Source: Balanoglossus misakiensis (taxonomy: Eukaryota; Hemichordata). From it: DNA of 64,000 bases. The notes under the pieces are model-generated. The model had not been told where the DNA came from, ran no database searches, and worked only from the letters and a program-made list of their open reading frames with translations. Made by a program: the position numbers and the translations under genes. Positions 1 through 14,500 of the stretch are shown here, one piece after another (positions within the stretch are counted from its first letter, which is position 1; every line of letters begins with the position of its first letter). Location: the NCBI GenBank assembly GCA_040954595.2, contig CM082576.2, forward strand, positions 17,298,001 through 17,362,000, in the 5' to 3' direction.

Positions 1-81
1 GTGTGGGATCGATTTGTTCTCACACTCTGATGCCACACTCACAGGGTGCCAGGAGTGTGAGAAGTGCTTGTCTTGACTTAC

Positions 82-3000
82 TCTATAGCAGGTGCCCTTT
101 CCAAGTCTTCTGTGATCTCTTTGACATATCGGTTTGCCTCAGATGGATAAGTTTTGAGAGCAGTTAGTGTGTTGACCATACCTGGACAGATAGCTGCTAC
201 TCGTACATTATTTTCAAGCACCCGAGGTTCATTCTGTAAGAGTATACACATTGATTTGTCAGACACATTTGTGTTAGATTAAAGGAGAGGACATCTCAGC
301 CCCTTCGTGACAATAATGAGAATTCTACTACAAATTCTTTGCAGACTCAATGTTATTTAAAACGTATTCTGAATGTTTCATTACAAATGGCTTTTCAAAA
401 TACAATATATTTTGATTTTGGCAAATGCAAGTACATGGGTTATTCATTCTTGCAGGACATTGAATATAATTCTTCAAGGGAAATTTTCAATCCCTGGTTC
501 TTGAATAAGGTCCTGCTGACACTGAATGTTTACATTATGGAAACCCCTAATATTTTCCATTGAAACATTTCGTTTTAGATACAGCTGTTAAAGTTGTTAC
601 ACATTTAGCTGAGATTTTTCCAATTAATTTTTTTGTGTGGATTTCAAGAGAGCTTTCTTTTATTCAGTGAACCAGTCGTACACAAACTGTACATTGTTCA
701 GAATACATTGTAATTTGCTGCAGATCTTTTCTGTGCATACTTACTGCTACACTTCTTGTATAGCCAACGACACCATGTTTTGTGGCTGCATAGACAGGAA
801 GTAAACTATTGGGAAAGATACCTGCATATTAAAAATAACGAATGTGTTATGACATTATGATTGACACAGCCACACTAGTCCACATCGGCCAATGTCTTAT
901 GCACATTGAAGACAAAATTGACTTAATGAATATATTAAAGGGACATCAGCTGTAACTTTTGGCTTTATTTTCAGTATTTGTGTTCTGTGTACCATATGCA
1001 ATTTCTTGTTCTACTCCAAACATCATGCTGTTATACCCAGTACTCCACTTGTCAACATAGCCTGTATGTGTGTAATTGTTATTGTTGACAAATGAATTCT
1101 AGTCCGGACTTGAATTCAAAATTTGCACAAAAACAATACTGAATGTATACATATAGGCTGTGTCACTTAAGATAGTGAAAAGTTACAACTAATGGAGCTT
1201 TAATTTCAGCTCTGAGATGAGGCCAATCTGTTGAGTATGTTACACTCTTCAATAGACAATCCAGACGAGCGTAGTTGTATATATATATGGTTCCTTTGGT
1301 TTATTGAAGTACTCTAACTTCCAAGGAGTTTAAGACTCTAACACAACGAGTTTACTGTCAGTTCATGCACACAGAGGCACTAGACCACACATCTGACATT
1401 AGCCAAGCCGCACACTGCACTCAAGTTTTCCATGTGCTTCTCAAACTAACCGGCATGCTACAATTATAATAATTGTCGCCACCTCTTTGCCAAATACAGA
1501 TAGTGGTATACCTCCTCTAACTACATATAAGGATTCTTGCTCATTACAAATCAATTAATTTAGCTTAAGATCAAACAGATAGTCAATGATGGACATTTCC
1601 TTAAACCCTGCAAAATTCCAGACTTGCCCAAATTCCAGTGTTTCCCAATGGAGCAAGTTTGTTTTGGTCACTCATAAAACTCTGTCAAACTTTGAGACTA
1701 TGCTCTGTGTGTGATCAGATGGAAGTCATTAAGTCAAGTCATTCTCAAGGCTTTACGACTATAATGTCAACATTTAGGTTACCAAGTAGATTTCGTTGGT
1801 GTGGGGCAGGACTTTACTGAAATTGAATTTTGTGTATCAATTGTATACCCTACACTCTCCCCCTGTAAAATAAATGTCGTCCCAGACATTTCCCTATCAG
1901 AAGCTAAAAAAATCAATTCATGCATTCTAAAAAAAAACACATTCTAGTACTAATCAAAACATGCAAGTAATATATCAAAACACGCAAGTTTATATTCAGT
2001 TCTGAGTTCAGTGTTCATTGTTCATTCTTAACAGTTCATTGTCTATTTTCTCTGCAGATTAACACATTACTCCACGCTGTTGTTGCATATACTGTTGATT
2101 ATTCCAAAACGTTGCTGGCAGTGGGTACATCACAGGTTGCAGTGGTACATATGGTGTATTCCACAATGGTACTGGATGAGTAGGTGTTTGCAGTATTGGA
2201 GCTACCATTGCTGCGTTGATTACTGGGTTGATGCGTTGATACTCTGACTGTCCTGGTAAAGTGTATGTCAGGGTTGCTGGTGGATGTCTGTCCCTGGTAG
2301 GATACCTTCGTGGTTGTGCTTCCATCTCTGCGTTGTCAGGCAATCCCTCAGGTGGTTGTAGCTGTTCAGTAATTTCCACATTTTCTTCTGCAGATATGTC
2401 ATCAGCCGCTTCTGCAGATGTGTCATCAGCCGCTTCTGCAGATGTGTCATCAGCCGCAGCCACATCATTTTCAGGTACTATATCCCCTGGTACAGGTGTG
2501 GTGGTCGACACATCTTCTGCTGTCTCACTATTGGTGTCATGAATCAGTTCAGTATCAGGAATCAGTTCAGAAACTGGTGTAATGTCAGTTTCTGGTGATG
2601 ATGGTGTATTTCTTGCTTCAAACTGTTCCGCCAGTGGGTTCAAGGAACTTTTCTCAGCACCCACTTGTTGATTGTGTCTCCGCTGGTGCTGCCTGTCTTC
2701 AGTCCATTGTCTCTGGATGATTGGTCTATAGAAATAACCATCTTCATCATCACTTGACGACTCATCATCTTGTAGGTCAGGGTCACAGTCAGGTTCAGTC
2801 AGTGGTGTTTTATTTCTCTTCCTAGTATTTCTTGATGTAGTGACTGGAGTAATTGCTGGTGTTGATTCCGCCTCCATTGGTAGGTCATCACAAGGCAGTA
2901 AGAGATTTCGGTGTAGTACACGTTTTCGCCCCTCACCTCGTTCTGGCTTGATTTCATACACTGGACTGTCTTCGCCCTTCCTACGTGTTACAACATGGAT

Positions 3001-6000
3001 TTTCTGTTCCCAATAGGACCGTAGTTTACCTGGTCCACCACGTTCTGTCAAGTTTCTGACCAATACTCTGTCCCCTGGTAGAAGTACAGTACTGCGTTGT
3101 TTCTGGTCATAATACACCTTCCCTCTTGCAGCTGACTTTTTAGCACTTTCCGCTACCAGGTCATATGCCTCCTTCATTCCCTTGTGCCACTTGTCCACAT
3201 AGTTTTGATAACTGCATGGCTGTGACTTTGGATGTAGGTCGAACAGGATGTCAATTGGCAGTCTCGGTGTCCTCCCAAACAGTAGATAGAATGGTGAGTA
3301 ACCAGTGGCTTCATTCCGGGTACAGTTGAAAGCATGTACTACTTTGTTGACATGGTCTTTCCAGTTAGATTTTTCTTTTTCCGGAAGTGTTCTCAGCATG
3401 GCTAGAAGCGTCCTGTTCATTCGCTCACAAGATCCATTGCCCTGGGGGTGGTACGGTGTTGTCCTTGATGCGTTGATACCACCTAGCTGCTGTAGACGCC
3501 TGAACATGTGATTTTCAAACTCTCCTCCCTGATCATGGTGGATTCTGGCTGGAAACCCAAAGCGTGGTATGAAGTCATTGAAGATCTTGTCAGCCACTGT
3601 TTTTCCAGACTTATTTCTGGTAGGATAGGCTTGTGCAAATCGGGTGAAATGGTCGATGATTACTAGGATGTACTCATAACCACCACTACTTTTCTCCAGA
3701 TGAAGGAAGTCGATTGATACCAATTCAAAGGGTGATGTAGTGACTATGTTGGTGAGTGGAGCCCTGGTGTTGAAGTTGGGTCGCTTTTGTTTGATGCACA
3801 CGCACTGTTTGGTGATGTACTGTTCGATGTCACGTTGCATATGAGGCCAGTAGAACCGATCTCTTGCTAGGGTGACTACCCTTTCTACTCCAAGATGACC
3901 CATTTCTTCATGAAGTTCTTTGTAGACTAGTTGTCTGTACTTCATTGGCAGGATCAGCTGGGATCTTGTTGTTGTCTTTCTCCGCAACACCCCATCTTCG
4001 CCAATTACCAGATAATGCCACTCACGCATTAACACTGTGGTTTCATGTGGTTCACCACGTCTTTCTTCACGGGTTGGACGGCGTCCACGGTTACGATATG
4101 CCATCAGTCGGCTTATAGCAGGATCCTCTTGTTGGGCTTTTCTTATTTCTTCAGTGCTGAAGGACTGGACTGGCTGTACTGCTGGACTGAAAATGCCTAT
4201 GTTTTCATCCAAGACAGTTGGATTTGTTGTCACTGCTGTCAGCCATGTTGCTTTACCAACCTCCATTGCATTTGCTGAGTTGACCGTTGCTTCAATTACA
4301 TCCTTTGAATATTCTTCACTGCATTCATCCATGAATTTCTCTACATCAAGTGGTAGCCTAGATAGTACATCAGCATCAATGTTGATTTTTCCGGGTCGAT
4401 ACTTGATGGTGAAGTTGAAATCAGCTAGTTCTGCAACCCATCGATGTCCCGTGGCATTCAGCTTTGCTGTTGTAAGAACATATGTCAGGGGGTTGTTGTC
4501 AGTATAAACGGTGAAAGACGGTACATAGGACAGGTAATCTCGAAACTTCTCTGTTACAGCCCACTTCAGTGCTAAGAACTCCAATTTGCCAGAATGAAGG
4601 TGGTAGTTCTTCTCAGCCGGTGTCAGAGTTCTTGATCCATAACCAATAACCCTCAGTTTATCATCTTGATATTGATAAAGGACTGCTCCCAGGCCGTCAT
4701 GTGAGGCATCTGTATGGAGTATAAGTGGTTGACTGTAGTCTGGATAAGCCATTACTGGTGCCTTTATGAGATGTTCAATCAATTGGTCGACAATCACCTG
4801 GTGGTCATCTGTCCATGTAATTGGTTGACGTGAATGTACTTGTCCTGTCATAGTCTTCTGCTTCTTTACTGATTTCGATTTCTTCTTCGCTGTATTTTCA
4901 ATACTGGCCGTGGATGATGTCATTAAGTCATACAGTGGTCTTGCAATTCTTGAGAAATCCTTGATGTATTGTCGGTAGTAACCAAGGAAACCTAACAACT
5001 TCCGGAGTTCACCGACATTGGTTGGCTTCCTCTCTTTCAAGGCAACTACTGCAGCTGTGTCAGCTGGATCCACCCTGTACCCATCTGCTGAGACTATTTT
5101 TCCCAAATAGCGCACTTTTCTCTTGAATAGGTCACATTTCTTGGGTTTTAGCTTGATGCCATGCTGCTGCAGTCGTTTTAGTACTTTCCTGATGTTTTCA
5201 ACATGCTCTTCAAATGTCTTGCTGTATATAAGGATGTCATCCAGGTATGGTATGCAAATTACATAACTCAGTCCATCCAGGCATTCTTCCATGTGTCGTT
5301 GGAATGCAGGTGGGGCATTAGCCAGGCCAAACGGGATCCTCACCCATTCGTACAGTCCCCATGGTGTGACAAATGCAGTCAGTGGTTTACTTTCTTCCGA
5401 CATAAACCCTTGGTGGTATGCTTTGCCTTGATCCAGTACAGAAAACCAAGTATTTCCTCCCAGCCCATCAAGAATATCTTGGATACGTGGTATGGGTTGT
5501 CGGTCTGGCTTGGTCTTCTTATTAAGTTCTCTGTAGTCTATACAAAGTCTTAGACTTCCATCTTTCTTTCTGACACATACCACTGGCGATGAATATGATG
5601 ACTTTGACTTGGTTATCCAGCCTTGGTCAATCAAATCCTCCAGATATTCCTTTACTTCCTGGTAAAGTGGGCGGGGTATTGATCTGTAACTTCTCTGCAC
5701 TGGCTCCTGATCTGTTAGATCAATCCGCAACTTCAAGTCGTCAATACACCCAATATCGGTATCAGTCTTGGCAAAAGCTCCGGCTTCATCTCTCAGCATT
5801 TGTCGAACTACCTTTTGCTGTGACTCAGTCAAGCTGCTCAGATCAACAGGTGGTTCCCACGTTTCTTCAGGTGCTGGCATTTTATTTTCATCCCCCCGGG
5901 GCTTTGAAGTCATTTCTGAATGAAGACTGTTCACCTCAGCTTGTTTCTCCACTTCACGGACTTCCAGTGGGGTGAATGACCGGACCATTTGAATTGTCCC

Positions 6001-8515
6001 TAACACTGTCCTATTTCTGAGGACAAGGTCATGTTTTGTTGTGTTGTGTACAGGAATGGTGACACGATGTGATGATCCTCTGGAAAGCTTGGTGAATTGT
6101 TCTAACACCTCCAATCCATCAGGCCAGGTATGTTCCACATTCGGTTCAAATACCACTGGTCTTTCTTCTGTGATTGGTCCCGTATGCACTGAACACTTCA
6201 CCTCAACCGTCCCTCCAGCCGGAATTCTAACACCACTTCGTCCAACCTTCACCAGATAATGATGATCATCTTCACTGTTGTCCTGAATTAAATTCACGAC
6301 TGCTTTTACATCCTTCTCTGGAATAGTAGGCAGTGCTGCCGTAATGACATTAATGAGCGCAGTATTTGGAATTTGTCCAGGTACCCCAGTGCTGTAATCT
6401 CTACAAACTTCTTCAATTACATTATAACTAATAATTGGGTAGTCAGTCTCTGTTGGTTGTCCCCGGCTTACCAACACTGGTACTTTCAACTGTCTTTGAT
6501 TTTCACCATCGCTGATCAGCTGGAAGTCAACTTCTACCCATCCGCTATATGGAATATCAGTTCCATTCATTGCTGTTAAGTTCAACTTTGTACTCATTCC
6601 CAAAAGTTCTTCAATTGGTCTGAGTGGTACATCTGAGAGATTTTTCAGCTTCCATCCATGTGTGATAACAGAGACTTGTGACCCGGTATCCCACAATGCC
6701 TGGTACTTCTCCCCTTCGATGTTACACCAAACCAAACATTTCTTTCCAACCAATTTCATCAGCTTCTCTTGTCTAGCTGGCGTCAGATGACATGGGAATG
6801 ACATCTTCACACTGCTCCGCTGACTGTCTTTCCTGTCCTCCTGGGCCTCCACCTGTTGTATCATATTACAGTATACCCGGTGCTTTTCCCAGTGGGCTTT
6901 CTGACAATCCTTCGAACAGTATGTACCAGCGTGACATGCAGAACATTGTTGAAAACTGGTAACATCATCTTTCTGGCAATGGTTACAATGGTGGGACTCT
7001 ATGGTATCTTGGCTGGTTATTCCCTGTCCCCTGGGGCCAGCCTTTTCCCGTTTCCCGACTGCTTCTGACTGGTTTGTTTACAACCTCTCTTGAAGTGTTC
7101 GGTACTCCCACACCTAAAACAATGCTTACAGTCTGGTTTTCCGTCTCGGCGACAGCTAGTACAGCCATAATTGGTTCTCTTCCCTTGGTTACCTCTATTT
7201 GAGTTGACAGCAGGGTCGTTGACCTTTGGAGTTGACACTGCTTCCAAATACAGATAGTGGTATACCTCCTCTAACTACATATAAGGATTCTTGCTCATTA
7301 CAAATCAATTAATTTAGCTTAAGATCAAACAGATAGTCAATGATGGACATTTCCTTAAACCCTGCAAAATTCCAGACTTGCCCAAATTCCAGTGTTTCCC
7401 AATGGAGCAAGTTTGTTTTGGTCACTCATAAAACTCTGTCAAACTTTGAGACTATGCTCTGTGTGTGATCAGATGGAAGTCATTAAGTCAAGTCATTCTC
7501 AAGGCTTTACGACTATAATGTCAACATTTACGTTACCAAGTAGATTTCGTTGGTGTGGGGCAGGACTTTACTGAAATTGAATTTTGTGTATCAATTGTAT
7601 ACCCTACAAGTACGTGTAGTAGCAGATACTATCTAAGACGATCATCAAACTGGTAACAGATACTGTTTAAGACAGATGCAGATACCCTGGACGTACCATT
7701 TGCGACAGTCGCTGAAATTGACTTGTCACAAAAGTGTGAGTCTGGTGCAGATAGCCTTCTGAGGCAATTTTACATACCCCAGTATCAAATGAGCCATCCT
7801 ATTAGAACTGATAACATATCTATCTATTCATCCATCCATCCATCCATCAAACAAGAAAGAAATGTAATGTCGGAGACCTTAAATGAAAGCAATGTACTCT
7901 TTTCAGAGAACTGAAACTATCATGTAATATAGCACATTCAAGTGATCAGTGTGGACATACCTGCAAACGAGGATGTATTTATAACTACGCCACCATTTCC
8001 ACCATTTTTGGTTCCAATAAATTCCACTCCAAGTAGGGTACTATTGATAACACCTGTCTAGGAGCAAAAACAACAGAAATCCTGTCACTTAAAATTGTGC
8101 AAGGTCGCCCCAAGTTTATTATCAAACTCAAAAGAATATTGTGAAGTTTTCTTGATAAAAAAAATAGGTATGAGAAAAAGTTTAGACCTCATTTTTAAAG
8201 CACATATGGTACTACTTTCTCACACTGATGCACTACAGCTGGACTGCCCTTATCACAATTCATGAGAAATCATATACATGTACATGTACCTGTAGATAGG
8301 AATACTCAGCCGATTTTACTCGCACATTTATTACGTATTAAAGTAATAATGAGTTGTAGACACTTACCAAATTAACAGTGATCATTTCTTCATACTGTCT
8401 TTCATTGACAATTCCAGCATTGTTACTAACAATGTCTATCTGCCCAAAGGTTTCTTTTGTCTTCTTAAATGCATCTATAAAAAGAAATTTCATTCATTCA
8501 TTATCTATCTATCTA

Positions 8516-8548
<33 letters not shown>

Positions 8549-11500
8549 CTGTCTGTCTGTCTGTCTGTCCATCTATGTCAGTCTCTCTCTGTCATATATT
8601 CATGAGCCGGTCACACGTACACGTCTGTTCCATCGCTCCTTAAAATAACTCCTGATCATCCGGGAAATACCCCCCCCCCCCCCGAACGAACCTCTTCGAA
8701 GACCAGATCCTTAATTTTTAATGGTAAGAAGATATATCTGAAAAGTTTGGTGTAAAATGGCTTCCAATCAAAAGAAAGGATCCGATCAAGTTCTACTGGG
8801 TATAACATCATCGATTGATTTGAAGGGGACGACCAGCAACTGTCAATGGCAGGTGAACGGCCGACAGTGTTGGCTGGTACCCTGCCTCGGTGACGCATTG
8901 GCCGTGATGGGCATTCCTCATGAAATAATCAGAAAACAAATGATAAAATATAGCTGCAAGCAGCAATAGAGGGCCCAAGCCAACATAGCACATAGCAACA
9001 TAGCAATAAGCATATCTGCTCTGGATGCCAAGATCTGGTAAAGTAGGTCAAAGGTCACCTGAGGTCATGCAAAATTTGGGCAAGACATTTTGACCCTATA
9101 CTGGTCAATGTTCAACAACAACCAAACCTATAGCCCTATTGGTTAGCCTGGAATTAGGTATGCACATAATTAATGAGGTAGGCAGGTGTCACAGGTGACC
9201 CCCAATTTTGGCTTTTCAATTTTAATCCCAACCCTCCAAACGCCAAGTCTGTACCTGCTCTGGATGCCAAGATCTGGTAAAGTAGGTCAAAGGTCACCTG
9301 AGGTCATGCAACATTTGGGCATGAAATTTTGACCCTATACTTGTCCATGTTCAACAAAAACCAAACCTATAGCCCTATTGGTTAGCCTGGAATTAGGCAT
9401 GCACATAATTAATGAGATATACAGGTGTCACAGGTGACCCCCATTTTGGCTTTTCCATTTTAGTCCCAACCCTCCAAATGCCAAGTCTGTACCTGCTCTG
9501 GATGCCGAGATATAGGAAAGTAGGTCAAAGGTCACCTGAGGTCACCCAAAATTTGGGCAAGAAATTTTGACCCTATACTGGTCCATGTCCCACAAGAACG
9601 AAACCTCTAGCCCTCTTAGTTAGCCCAGAATTAGGTATGCACATAATTAATGAGTTAAGCAGGTGTTACAGGTGAGCCTAAAATTTTGCCTTTTATTTTG
9701 GTGCCATTGTGCTCACTGACCAATAGATAGTCACTGTACAAGACTATTGCACAGACCAGAATTCCACATAAGACATGGACATAGCTTAACCATAGAGGTA
9801 TAAGTAAAGGTATAAATTTAATAAAAAAATTATTATAAAAAAATCGGTCGATTTTTCATATTATTTTTTTCCGCTTAAAATTATTGACAAATGCTAGGCT
9901 AGCTGCACACCAAAGTTGGAGATGATCGGCCTAACAGATTTTGAGATATGTATGCATATTTATCCAAAATAATATGTTGTCATAGCTTAACTATGTAAAG
10001 TATAGGCACATGGCTTGGGCAAAAAATATGAAAAATAATACTTAAAAATCTTCTTCTCAAAATTGACATGGCCTATGGCCTTGACATTTGGCATGTAGAA
10101 CCCTGGCTATGTGGTCCACAAAGCATCTGAACAGAATTTTGATATCTCCATTCATATGCAAATTAGGCCGATTTGAAAATTTTGCCCATATATGGTCATC
10201 AGGTCACATGACTTATTAAACATTCACAAGGGTACTGCACCAGCTCTCATTGGCCTGCACCATTGTGCTAAGTTTGAAATGGGTAGGTTCAGCCGTTCTC
10301 CAGATCTACTTGACAAAAAAAACGGCACAAGAAGAAAAAGAAGAAATATAGCTGCAAGCAGCAATAGCGGGCCCAAGCCAACATAGCACATAGCAACATA
10401 GCAATAAGCATATCTGCTCTGGATGCCAAGATATGGTAAAGTAGGTCAAAGGTCACCTGAGTTCATGCAGAATTTGGGCAAGAAATTTTGACCCTATACT
10501 GGTCCATGTTCAACAAAAACCAAACTTATAACCCTATTGGTTAGCCTGGAATTAGGTATGCACATAATTAATGAGTTAGGCAGGTGTCACAGGTGACCCC
10601 CAGTGTTGCCTTTTCAATTTTAGTCGCAACCCTCCAAACGCCAAGTCTGTACCTGCTCTGGATGCCAAGATATGGTAAAGTAGGTCAAAGGTCACCTGAG
10701 GTCATACAAAATTTGGGCAAGAAATTTTGACCCTATACTGGTCCATGTTCAACAAAAACCAAACCTATAGCCCTATTGGTTAGCCTGGAATTAGGTTTGC
10801 ACATAATTAATGAGTTAAGCAGGTGTTACAGGTGAGCCTAAAATTTTGCCTTCTATTTTGGTGCCATTGTGCTCACTGACCAATAGATAGTCACTGTACA
10901 AGACTATTGCACAGACCAGAATTCCACAATAAGACATGGACATAGCTTAACCATAGAGGTATAAGTAAAGGTATAAATTTAATAAAAAAATTGATATAAA
11001 AAAATCGGTCGATTTTTCATATTATTTTTTTCCGCTTAAAATTATTGACAAATGCTAGGCTAGCTGCACACCAAAGTTGGAGATGATCGGCCTAACAGAT
11101 TTTGAGATATGTATGCATATTTATCCAAAATAATATGTTGTCATAGCTTTACTATGTAAAGTATAGGCACATGGCTTGGGCGAAAAATATGAAAAATAAT
11201 ACTTAAAAATCTTCTTCTCAAAATTGACATGGCCTATGGCCTTGACATTTGGCATGTAGAACCCTGGCTATGTGGTCCACAAAGCATCTGAACAGAATTT
11301 TGATATCTCCATTCATATGCAAATTAGGTCGATTTGAAAATTTTGCCCATATATGGTCATCAGGTCACATGACTTATTAAACATTCACAAGGGTACTGCA
11401 CTAGCTCTCATTGGCCTGCACCATTGTGCCAAGTTTGAAATTGGTAGGTTTAGCAGTTTTCCAGATCTACCTCGCCAAAGAAAACGACAGAAGAAGAAAA

Positions 11501-14500
11501 AGAAGTAGAAGAAAAACCCCAGTAAAAACAATAGGGCCCAAGCCTGCTGGGCTTGGGCCCTAAATATAGCTGCAAGCAGCGATGACGGGCCCAAGCTTAA
11601 GCCGAAGGTCAGAGGTCATAAGTGGTCACCCACAATTTGGGCAAGAAATTTTGACCCCATACTGGTCCGTGTCCCACAAGAACAAAATCTCTAGCCCTAT
11701 TGGTTCGCCTACAATTATGTATGTGCATAATTAATGAGGTAAAGTGTAAGGCTCCATCAGGAGTTCCATCCCTCCAAATGCCAAGGCTGTAGCTGCTGTG
11801 CATGCCGAGATATGATAAAGTAGGTCAAAGGTCACCTGAGGTCACCCAAAATTTAAGCAAGAAATTTTGACCCCATACTGGTCCATGTTCAGCAAAAATT
11901 AAACCTCTAGCCCTATTGGTTAGCCTGGAATTAGGTATGCACATAATTAATGAGATAAGCAGGTGTCACAGGTGACCCCCAATTTTGGCTTTTAAATTTT
12001 AGTCCCAACCCTCCAAACGCCAAGTCTGTACCTGCTCTGGATGCGGAGATATAGGAAAGTAGGTCAAAGGTCACCTGAGGTCACCCAAAATTTGGGCAAG
12101 AAATTTTGACCCCATACTGGTCCATGTTCAACAAAAACCAAACCTATAACCCTATTGGTTGGCCAGGAATTAGGTATGCACATAATTAATGAGATAAGCA
12201 GGTGTCACAGGTGACCCCCAATTTTGGCTTTTAAATTTTAGTCCCAACCCTCCAAACGCCAAGTCTGTACCTTCTCTGGATGCCGAGATATATGAAAATA
12301 GGTCAAAGGTCACCTGAGGTCACCCAAAATTTGGGCAATTTTTTTTACCCTATACTGGTCCATGTCCCACAAGCACAAAACCTCTAGCCCTATTAGTTAG
12401 CCCAGAATTAGGTATGCACATAATTAATGAGTTAAGCAGGTGTTACAGGTGAGCCCAAAATTTTGCCTTTTATTTTGGTCCCATTTTGCTCACGGGCCAA
12501 TAGAGAGTCACAGTACAGGACCATTGCACAGATGTGGACATAGCATCATAGCTTAACTATAGAAAGTATAGGCCTATGGCTGGGTCCAAAAAATATGAAA
12601 TATAATATTTAAAAATCTTCTTCTCAAAATTGACTTGGCCCAGAGCCTTGAAATTTAGCATGTAGGACACTGACCATATGGTCCGCAAAATGATTGCACA
12701 GAATTTTGATATCGTCATTCATATGCAAATTAGGCCCATTTGAAAACTTTGCCCATATATGGTCATCAGGTCATGTGACTAATTACACATTCACGAGGGT
12801 ACTGCACGAGCTCTCATAGACCTGCACCATTGTGCCAAGTTTGAGATTTGTAGGTTCAGCCGTTTTCAAGATCTACCTGAGCAAAAAAACTACACAAGAA
12901 AAAAAAAAAAAAAAAAAAAAAGATGAAAAACCCCAGTAATACCAATAGGGCACAAGCCTGCTTGGCTTGTGCCCTAAAAACTCCAGTAAAAACAATAGGG
13001 CCCAAGCCTGCTGGGCTTGGGCCCTAAATACATACTTTATTACAACAAGTGGTAAAATAAGAAGTAAACAGAGTGTAAGTAGCCAAGGTTGTCAATTTAC
13101 GAAGTCAACATCCTAATACATCTTGGTTAGTCAAATTGGCCTTGGAGAATGTCGAACAAAAGATAAAGTTTTGCAGGTAAAGTCACGTGAACGTGCGCGT
13201 GATCTTCCGACGTTTGGACGGGTTTATTTTCGATAAAGTATTACGCCCCTAGTCCTTGGGTGAAATGACGAATGAAAAAAACAATACCAGTACCCTATTG
13301 TGTTGTAGAGGAAACTTTTTTTAACGTGAACCAGTATCCCTGCCGTAGCGCACATTTTCACAACCTGTGGGTTTTAGGATTGATTGCATGATTGCCGGTA
13401 ATTTGAGAAACTGTCAGAACGGTATACGTATAGCCTAAATTGTCAAGAACGTTAGGCAAACATGTCCACGACGATTGTTTTTTCTCTTATAAAGACTGTA
13501 CACATGGGATTGTCTTTCTCGCATGTTTATATAGATAATACTGTCCTTCGGTCTATTTTGTAGAGATAGTTGTGTCCTTGGCTATATTTTACACATTTAG
13601 TGTCGTCTGGTTTTAGGTCATATATAAGCTTAGCGCCCCGCGATGCATATACGCGGAATACAAGAGGAAGACACTCGTCAGCCTGCATGTGCGATTCTGA
13701 CAGTACATGCAGTTGAAAATTAAAGTTGTTTATAGTACTATGCGGTGCAAACAGGGCGAATCCCGTTGCTAATTCACGCAGTCTCGCTTTCTTTTATTTT
13801 GTACGTGCTAAAAGTCCGTGCTCTTTCTTGAGTGGAATTAAGAGACAGTGTATTCCGTATTGCGGGAATGGGTGGTATCGATGCTGATTTGTTGATTAAA
13901 TATGGCCTTTGTGTGAATGAAAAACATCTTCCGAATTTTGGAATGCGTGTGTCGTAAGTGAATTTCGTTTGAAGACTTCTCCCTTTTCTGTAAAGTCAAT
14001 CGCAGTGTAACAACCCCCGTGCGACTGTGCTTTAGACTAAAATAGTTTACACTTGACATCGGTAGAACACAAATAAGATATAAAATGGTCTCGTTTGACG
14101 TTCAATGTCAGCATTGTCACTGTAGGTATTTGTCAATTGATAACCACGATGTTTCTTCGTGTCAACTCCATTCAGGTAAACCGAAGGAATATGATCAATC
14201 CGATTTCTTCTGGAAATTATACACTCTCAAGGTTTTTGATGTTTGAAAATTATATCGTGAACATCTCCATAATTAGCCTACTACATATGTATTATAACTA
14301 ACTTCTGGGTTCACCTGTATGGTTTTCAAAATTACCACCGATATTTCACCCCACATTAGAGTTAATCAGTCTACAACTCAGATTATCAACACTGAATAGC
14401 ATTGGGGACACACCGCTTCACAACATAACGGTAAAATTCCCTGTGGCCAATGCAGTGTGTCCGCGATGTAATCAACGTATCATGATTTATCGAGGCCGGT

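Larger units (their letters stand above)
1238..7608 (-). mobile_element. Ty3/gypsy LTR retrotransposon with 5'-end deletion, in HPGD intron 4
   Basis: Flanked by a 4-bp target duplication AGTA (1234-1237 and 7609-7612). Order on the minus strand: 5' LTR piece (7608-7244), gag CCHC remnant, MYND-type finger, protease, reverse transcriptase, RNase H, integrase, C-terminal extension, purine tract, and a full 3' LTR (1854-1238). The 1601-residue pol frame has no stop. I found one mismatch between the 365 bp shared by the two LTRs, which points to a recent insertion. The distal 5' LTR, primer-binding site and most of gag are absent, so this copy should not be autonomous. It lies in the same orientation as HPGD. 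Confidence 0.93.

Noticed and set aside
2261-5975. Plus-strand frames over the gypsy pol region
   Set aside because: Antisense shadows of the intact minus-strand polyprotein.
8949-13027. Direct-repeat array considered as a CRISPR or a simple satellite
   Set aside because: Eukaryotic context, ~240-bp subrepeats without spacers, and defined hairpin termini; not CRISPR and not a plain satellite.
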